Source: Pseudomonadota bacterium
GTDB taxonomy: Bacteria > Pseudomonadota > Gammaproteobacteria > Legionellales > Legionellaceae
Assembly (NCBI GenBank): GCA_020051095.1
Contig: JAGVJN010000023.1
Location: 21,498-85,497 of the forward strand
DNA length: 64,000 bases
Reading direction: 5' to 3'
The notes below the pieces were generated by a model that saw only the letters and a list, made by a program, of their open reading frames with translations, had not been told where the DNA came from and did not search any database. Each line of letters starts with the position of its first letter. The stretch's first letter is position 1. A program made the translations under genes and the position numbers. Shown in pieces: positions 59,218-64,000 of the stretch.

Positions 59218-59452
59218 GGAATGGTCCTTTTTTCATATTATTATGTCAAATATTTGGCCAATATTAATGTAAGTCCAGGCCGAGTGTCAATTCTTTTTAT
59301 TAGGATGAAAGAATCTCTAATATAATCATTATAGGCGAATATTTGCAAACTGTCTTAAGGAAAAAACAGCGGAATGGACTTTAAAGTTTTAATCGCAAAA
59401 ATGCGAGAAGAATGCTATAAATAATAACAGGTAACTTAATCAGAGAATAACC

Positions 59453-60034
59453 ATGAAAACATTTCTTATCGTGTTAGCGATAATCGTTGTGGTGGTCTTC
59501 CTTTGGGCGATTGGTATCTACAACAAGTTAATCGCCATGATAGAAGCGGTGAATAATAATCAACGTCAAATAGACATTCAGCTTGATCGCCGTTTTAAAG
59601 TGTTTCAATCATTGATTGAAACTGTGAAAAAATACATGGATTATGAAAAAACCACCTTAAAAGATGTGGTCGAGTTACGAAACAAAGCCCAAGCAGCTAA
59701 AGCGGAAGGAAATGAGAAAGATCGGATCGCTGCAGAAAATGAAATTTCTAAAATTGCCTCTAATATCAATCTCGTATTTGAGCAGTACCCTGATTTAAAA
59801 GCCAGTCAAAATGCATTGCAGCTACAAGAGGAAATTGTTAATACGGAGAATAAGCTTTCTTATGCCAAACAGGCCTACAATGATAGTATTGAACGCTATA
59901 ATGCCACCAAGAAATCGTTTTTTGAAGCCATGGTTGTCAACATTTTCTCTTCTGCATTGAATAAGGAATTTCAATATTGGAGCTTAACGGAAGAAAAAGT
60001 CCAAGAAGCTGAGGATTATCGGGTCAAATTTTAG
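59453..60034 (+). CDS. lemA: LemA family protein
   Basis: LemA-type proteins have one N-terminal transmembrane helix (here about residues 3-22) and a helical domain outside. The 193-aa sequence shows the family core VNNNQRQIDIQLDRRFKVF and YPDLKASQNALQLQEEI, followed by the NTENKLSYAKQAYNDSIERYN stretch (quoted in part: ENKLSYAKQAYNDSI). The molecular role is poorly known. Genes for LemA and HtpX-like proteases are often adjacent, as here (8-nt gap), which suggests a shared function in membrane quality control. Confidence 0.92.
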   Translation: MKTFLIVLAIIVVVVFLWAIGIYNKLIAMIEAVNNNQRQIDIQLDRRFKVFQSLIETVKKYMDYEKTTLKDVVELRNKAQAAKAEGNEKDRIAAENEISKIASNINLVFEQYPDLKASQNALQLQEEIVNTENKLSYAKQAYNDSIERYNATKKSFFEAMVVNIFSSALNKEFQYWSLTEEKVQEAEDYRVKF

Positions 60035-60041
60035 GTAACCT

Positions 60042-61067
60042 ATGGCCTTATCAGATTATCATGCCACCACGGGGGATTGGCGCGCTCAACTAAAAAGGAA
60101 TGAGAAAAAGACAAAACAAGTGATTGTGGCGTTTTTTCTTATCTATATCATTGTTGGGTTAGTCGTGGATTGCGTGGTATTGATGTCACAATATCCCCAA
60201 GCCTCTCTTGGACAGTGTCTTGCTGCACTGCTAACGCTCAAGGTCACGCCCTATGCGACGTTACTTTTAATTGCGATTGCGGCTCTTTCGTTGATGGTGA
60301 CGTTTGCAATGTACGATAAATTGATGTTACTGGGCACGCAATCGAGGCAAATAACACCGGAAACAGCGCAGTCCACTCAAGAACGTCAGCTCTATAACGT
60401 CGTTGAAGAAATGAAGGTGGCTGCGGGTATGCCCTTTATGCCAAAAGTCTACATCATTGAGGCAAACTATATGAATGCCTTTGCCAGCGGCTATAGTGAA
60501 AAATCCGCTATGGTGGCGATTACTCGCGGGCTCATGGAAAAACTGGACAGGTCCGAATTATCCGCTGTGATGGCCCACGAGTTAAGCCACATTCGCCACC
60601 ATGATATCAAGTTAACGCTAATGGTCGCTATTCTCAGTAATATCTTGTTGATGGTGGTAGATATACTCTTTTACACGATTATTTTTAAGCGAGATAGGCG
60701 CGGCGATAATCGGTTATTCGCCATTATTTTAATCTTGCGCTATGTGTTGCCAATTATCACCGTCTTGTTAGCGTTATTTTTGAGTCGTACGCGAGAATAC
60801 ATGGCCGATGCTGGTTGTGTTGAATTAATGCGAGACAACGAACCGATGGCACGCGCCCTGCTTAAAATATCTCAAGATCATGAAGCGAATGCACAAGCTT
60901 ATCAGCAAGAGTATGGTCAAACGGCCCATGAGCAAGTCCGGCAAGCATCTTATTTATACGACCCCTCGAAAGTTAATACCTTTAAATCAATCACGAGTGC
61001 GTTTTCTACTCACCCTTCCATTGAAAGTCGATTGGCGGCCATCGGATTTGTTCGTAAGAAGCAATAA
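60042..61067 (+). CDS. htpX: HtpX-like M48 metalloprotease
   Basis: This 341-aa integral membrane zinc protease has two N-terminal helices (about 27-50 and 70-93). The catalytic HELSH is at residues 179-183 (VMAHELSHIRHHD), two further helices lie about 190-240, and the third ligand is in SRTREYMADAGC. M48B enzymes degrade damaged membrane proteins under stress. It is longer than E. coli HtpX (293) and its pairing with lemA is the form common in many bacteria. The symbol indicates the family; orthology to E. coli htpX is uncertain. Confidence 0.88.
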   Translation: MALSDYHATTGDWRAQLKRNEKKTKQVIVAFFLIYIIVGLVVDCVVLMSQYPQASLGQCLAALLTLKVTPYATLLLIAIAALSLMVTFAMYDKLMLLGTQSRQITPETAQSTQERQLYNVVEEMKVAAGMPFMPKVYIIEANYMNAFASGYSEKSAMVAITRGLMEKLDRSELSAVMAHELSHIRHHDIKLTLMVAILSNILLMVVDILFYTIIFKRDRRGDNRLFAIILILRYVLPIITVLLALFLSRTREYMADAGCVELMRDNEPMARALLKISQDHEANAQAYQQEYGQTAHEQVRQASYLYDPSKVNTFKSITSAFSTHPSIESRLAAIGFVRKKQ

Positions 61068-61095
61068 ATTAAGTGTCGTTTGCAATGCTGCCTTT

Positions 61096-61869
61096 CTAAT
61101 CACGTAATCCAACGCCACGGTATAGTAAATACATATTCAGGAAGATGAGAAACACAATTGTTAAGGTGATAACCAGGATGGCTTCCGATACCGGGATGGA
61201 GGTTAGCCCCAACATCGCATAGCGAAATAAATTCACCATGTACAAAATCGGGTTGAAGTGCGATATCGTTTGCCAGAAGGGCGGAAGCATATCCACGTCG
61301 TAAAACACCCCACCTAGATAAGTTAATGGGGTGAGCAAGAATGTGGGTATGATGGCAACATCATCAAAAGAGCGAGCAACCACGGCATTGGTAAAACCTG
61401 CTAATGAGAAAAGCGCGGATACGGCAATTAGTATTAGAAAAGTGAACCCGAGATGATGCAGATCAACGTCAACAAAAAAAGCTGAAACGATAAATACAAG
61501 AATACCAACAATGACTCCACGAATCACACCACCGGTCACATAACCAATCAATAGGAGATAATTCGGCATCGGACTGACAATCATTTCTTCGATACTTTTT
61601 TGAAAACGTGCACTAAAAAGAGAGGTGGACACATTGCCATACGCATTGGTGATGACCGACATTAAAATAAGACCTGGAGCAATGAATAAGGGATAACTGA
61701 CCCCATGAATCAGCCCAATACGTTGGCCAATGAGCGTGCCAAAGATCAAAAAATATAAGGCGGTTGTAATGACTGGGGGCAAGAAAACTTGACTAGCAAT
61801 TCGAAACATTCGTCGTATTTCTCGGCGAACAATGGTATATAACGCAATGAGCGTCGCTTTGTTAGTCAT
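61096..61869 (-). CDS. yadH: ABC-2 type transporter permease, YadH-like
   Basis: This 257-aa permease has six transmembrane helices of the ABC-2 exporter family. The N-terminal part (REIRRMFRIASQVFLPPVIT, ALYFLIFGTLIGQRIG) and the loop EEMIVSPMPN followed by the C-terminal LTYLGGVFYDVDMLPPFWQ match E. coli YadH closely. The substrate is unknown. It overlaps the ATPase gene by 8 nt, giving a two-gene export unit. Confidence 0.92.
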   Translation of the reverse strand: MTNKATLIALYTIVRREIRRMFRIASQVFLPPVITTALYFLIFGTLIGQRIGLIHGVSYPLFIAPGLILMSVITNAYGNVSTSLFSARFQKSIEEMIVSPMPNYLLLIGYVTGGVIRGVIVGILVFIVSAFFVDVDLHHLGFTFLILIAVSALFSLAGFTNAVVARSFDDVAIIPTFLLTPLTYLGGVFYDVDMLPPFWQTISHFNPILYMVNLFRYAMLGLTSIPVSEAILVITLTIVFLIFLNMYLLYRGVGLRD

Positions 61870-62773
61870 GGTTGATTAAATCCAAAAACAGTTCTTCTAA
61901 GCGGTTTGATTTGTTACGCATCGATTTCACCGCTAACCCCAGTGAATCGAGTTTACGAAAAACATCATTCAAATTGTATTGCTGGTCAACGCGGATTTCA
62001 AAGGTGCAACTATCAATCGTGTTCAGAGTGAACGGGCTCAAGTCTGGGAGAAAGTTAATCGGTTGTTCTAAATCAAACACAAAGGTTTGAAATCGCAACG
62101 TTTGTAATAAATTCTTCATCGTTGTATTTTCAACAATCTCGCCTTGATGAATGATGGCGATGTTTTTACATAATTGCTCGGCTTCTTCTAAGTAATGGGT
62201 GGTTAATATAATGGTGGTGCCTTGTTGGTTGATAAAGGTTAGGAAATCCCACATACTTCGTCGAATCTCAATATCTACACCTGCCGTTGGTTCGTCCAGG
62301 ATTAATACTTTGGGTTCATGGATCAAAGCCCGGGCAATCATCAATCGACGTTTCATGCCCCCGGATAAGTGGCGAACAATTCCTTTTCTCTTTTCCCAAA
62401 GACCCAATTGTTTGAGGAGTTTATCGGCGCGTTGTTTGGCAATCTTACGCGAAATCCCATAAAATCCGGCCTGGTTAATTAGAATTTGTTCGCATGTTTC
62501 AAAAATATTGATATTAAATTCTTGTGGGACCAGTCCTAAACAAGCTTTTGCTTCACTGGTTTGTTTATCTAAATCATACCCTTCAATTAATATTTGCCCG
62601 GAGGTTTTATATAATAGCGTCGTAATAGCACCAATGGTCGTTGATTTCCCAGCCCCGTTAGCACCCAAAAGAGCAAAAAAATCGCCTTGCTTCACAGACA
62701 GACTGATTCCTTTGACGGCGTGAACGCCATTTTGGTAAGTTTTTACAAGGTTTCTGATTTCAAGCGCATTCAT
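61862..62773 (-). CDS. yadG: ABC transporter ATP-binding protein, YadG-like
   Basis: This is the ATPase partner of the permease that follows. From the ATG at 62773 it has 303 aa, close to E. coli YadG (308). Walker A is GANGAGKST (38-46), the signature is LSGGMKRR, Walker B is VLILDEPTAGVD, and the H-loop is in ILTTHYLEEAEQL. I reject the 28-residue upstream extension from 62857 because it lacks family similarity. The C-terminal third resembles other drug- or lipid-exporting ABC-2 ATPases. Confidence 0.92.
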   Translation of the reverse strand: MNALEIRNLVKTYQNGVHAVKGISLSVKQGDFFALLGANGAGKSTTIGAITTLLYKTSGQILIEGYDLDKQTSEAKACLGLVPQEFNINIFETCEQILINQAGFYGISRKIAKQRADKLLKQLGLWEKRKGIVRHLSGGMKRRLMIARALIHEPKVLILDEPTAGVDIEIRRSMWDFLTFINQQGTTIILTTHYLEEAEQLCKNIAIIHQGEIVENTTMKNLLQTLRFQTFVFDLEQPINFLPDLSPFTLNTIDSCTFEIRVDQQYNLNDVFRKLDSLGLAVKSMRNKSNRLEELFLDLINHD

Positions 62774-62925
62774 TCGATCGATTTCAAAGTCGAAAATGAA
62801 AGAGTATACAAGGATAGACTGATATTCGCTAGTCTCGCAGTATATTGCGAGTTCCAAACGCTAATTCGATAAGATTATAACCACGACGAGCGTTAGGTTT
62901 TCTAATTGATCAATTGATAATCGCC

Positions 62926-62954
62926 TTGCTAAATGATGGTATTTTTGACATAAT
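62926..62954 (+). promoter_or_regulatory. Promoter of the 205-aa membrane protein gene
   Basis: TTGCTA (62926-62931), a 17-bp spacer and CATAAT (62949-62954) lie 25 bp before the start codon. A perfect 12-bp palindrome AATTGATCAATT (62904-62915) just upstream of the -35 box may be an operator. Confidence 0.55.
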
Positions 62955-62979
62955 GTCTTCTTTTTTAGAGTAGCCTGTT

Positions 62980-63597
62980 ATGACGCTTAAGACCTTTTTT
63001 ACCAGCATTGGCCAAGACGCGAATTATAATTTTGAACATATGATTAAGCATAAAGTGATTGACCAGGTGATGGGGGTTTTCGATCCCTATCAATCGTCTT
63101 ATCAGCAATCGATAGCAACTCCTCTTACCCGATATCATTCTTTTTCAGAATTTGCAGGGCATTTTTCGAATCTATTTTCCTCCCTTCTAATGGCAATTCC
63201 TAATCTTATGCTAGGTGTTCTCTCGGTGTTTTGTTATGCAGCGATAGGGTTAGCAATTCTAGCGGCGAAGTTAATTGCTTTACCATTTAGAGTATTGTTT
63301 GGCGGACTATTCTCGGGTTCTGGTGAGGGCTTTTTAAGTGCCATGGGAAGTAGTTTGGAAAATGCCACAAAAGGTTTAATTGGCTCGCTAATCAAATGGT
63401 CTTTAGTGGTAGCAAACTCATTATTGGAAACAGCGGTGGATGTTCTTCTTATGCCGGCGTTGTTTACAGCAACGTTAGCTACTAAAAGCACAACATCAGT
63501 GGTAGCAACGGTAGGTGATGCTTTTGTTGGAATAAAAAATTATTGTTTACCGGAAGAGCCCGCTCAAACGGCAGAAACACTTAACCCCAATATATAA
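62980..63597 (+). CDS. Unrecognised 205-aa membrane protein
   Basis: I do not recognise this protein. It has a polar N-terminus of about 65 residues (MTLKTFFTSIGQDANYNFEH...). Long hydrophobic segments follow (about 64-105, LMAIPNLMLGVLSVFCYAAI...), then glycine/serine-rich sequence and a second apolar region (about 138-165). It ends in a short acidic tail (CLPEEPAQTAETLNPNI). There is no classic signal peptide. Such internal hydrophobic hairpins are found in some Dot/Icm effectors that insert into host membranes, but also in ordinary inner-membrane proteins. It has its own promoter and stands alone before tRNA-Pro. Confidence 0.72.
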   Translation: MTLKTFFTSIGQDANYNFEHMIKHKVIDQVMGVFDPYQSSYQQSIATPLTRYHSFSEFAGHFSNLFSSLLMAIPNLMLGVLSVFCYAAIGLAILAAKLIALPFRVLFGGLFSGSGEGFLSAMGSSLENATKGLIGSLIKWSLVVANSLLETAVDVLLMPALFTATLATKSTTSVVATVGDAFVGIKNYCLPEEPAQTAETLNPNI

Positions 63598-63674
63598 GTA
63601 TTTGCCTATTTAAGGGAGCCTGGTTTCGATTACACTCATCCCATCGATTTTATGCCTAAAAAGCAACGAAATTC

Positions 63675-63703
63675 TTGTCATCGAACCCATAACCCAGTAA
63701 AAT
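63675..63703 (+). promoter_or_regulatory. Promoter of tRNA-Pro
   Basis: TTGTCA (63675-63680), a 17-bp spacer and TAAAAT (63698-63703) end 12 bp before the tRNA 5' end. This is the same geometry as at the tRNA-fMet gene. Confidence 0.72.
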
Positions 63704-63715
63704 GCTCATCCACGT

Positions 63716-63792
63716 CGGGGCGTAGCGCAGCCTGGTAGCGCACTAGCATGGGGTGCTAGGGGTCGAAGGTTCAAATCCTTCCGTCCCGACCA
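63716..63792 (+). tRNA. tRNA-Pro (anticodon GGG)
   Basis: This 77-nt gene has acceptor CGGGGCG pairing with CGTCCCG, T-loop TTCAAAT and an encoded CCA. The anticodon loop ATGGGGT puts GGG at 63750-63752, reading CCC/CCU. tRNA genes are frequent integration sites, and a phage-type gene remnant lies just downstream. Confidence 0.97.
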
Positions 63793-63857
63793 ATAAAATC
63801 TTCAATAACTCAATAAGATACAGCGGCGCATTCTAGCTCCAAATGCGACAATCATTT

Positions 63858-64000
63858 TTATATTGCTGCATCTGTAAGTCTCAATTTGTTGTCTTCAGCT
63901 TTCATTTTCAACCGGTGACAATTTGTCACCACTTCACTTCCTTCTTTGTTTAATCGTTCTTTCAGTTTGTTCCAATATTTTCTGGCTTTTTGATATTCAG
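63858..64000 (-). pseudogene. Truncated BRO/phage-antirepressor-type gene (runs off the window)
   Basis: On the minus strand an open frame enters from the window edge and encodes 46 residues: EYQKARKYWNKLKERL, then KEGSEVVTNCHRLKM, then EDNKLRLTDAAI and a stop. This is the N-terminal BRO (Bro-N) domain found in prophage antirepressors and DinD-like proteins, where the usual text continues TDVADTEQLLRLIQSIPS (recalled). The stop codon therefore falls inside the domain, which implies a broken gene. The part before 64000 (the true N-terminus) is not in view. No sequence like the missing part follows between 63858 and the tRNA. Confidence 0.7.

Noticed and set aside
62774..62857. 28-codon N-terminal extension of the YadG-like ATPase
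   Set aside because: It adds residues not seen in the family; the ATG at 62773 gives the normal length and N-terminus.

Overview
This 64 kb window looks like chromosomal DNA of a moderately AT-rich gammaproteobacterium, most likely of the order Legionellales (Legionella/Coxiella/Aquicella-like). The reasons are: a complete 14-gene nuo operon headed by tpiA-secG-tRNA-Leu; the rimP-nusA-infB-rbfA-truB-rpsO-pnp block behind an initiator tRNA; the envelope block uppS-cdsA-rseP-bamA-skp-lpxD-fabZ-lpxA without dxr (Legionella and Coxiella make isoprenoids by the mevalonate route); a large ankyrin-repeat protein; and an orphan response regulator whose layout, with a phospho-acceptor Asp at residue 108, resembles Legionella LqsR. 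The genus cannot be fixed from the sequence alone.

Layout. 1-3050 (minus): start of sdhA, then sdhD, sdhC and glmS. 3358-5765: a frameshifted remnant and the ankyrin-repeat gene. 6047-21912 (plus): tpiA, secG, tRNA-Leu(GAG), nuoABCDEFGHIJKLMN, closed by a 20-bp hairpin that belongs to a small repeat family. 22122-31180 (plus): promoter, tRNA-fMet, terminator, rimP, nusA, infB, rbfA, truB, rpsO, pnp. 31240-35306 (minus): gpmI, an envC-like gene and ctpA. 35486-46813 (plus): undecaprenyl-PP and phospholipid synthesis, outer-membrane assembly, lipid A synthesis, then crcB, serS and radA. 46868-52793: dps (minus), a dienelactone hydrolase, the LqsR-like regulator, a c5-type cytochrome with dsbB, tgt, ppiB and ssb. 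52794-64000 is the accessory-looking part: a 515-bp repeat-bearing gap, an unrecognised 601-aa protein, a TRIC/UPF0126 channel, a 118-aa orphan, a CI-like regulator, a palindromic repeat, mutM with a small membrane protein, a fatty-acid desaturase, lemA with an HtpX-like protease, a yadGH-type exporter, an unrecognised membrane protein, tRNA-Pro(GGG), and a degenerate BRO/antirepressor gene running off the end.

Most of the window is conserved housekeeping DNA: respiration (Sdh, Nuo, cytochrome c), transcription/translation/RNA decay (NusA, IF2, RbfA, TruB, S15, PNPase), and envelope biogenesis (UppS, CdsA, RseP, BamA, Skp, LpxD, FabZ, LpxA, CtpA, EnvC). I saw no CRISPR array, intact insertion sequence, restriction system or secretion locus. 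The signals most worth following are the interspersed GATCACGGGTATA palindrome/half-sites at gene ends, the LqsR-like orphan regulator, the unrecognised 601-aa and 205-aa proteins as effector candidates, the tRNA-Pro-adjacent phage remnant, and the missing dxr and lpxB in otherwise canonical clusters.
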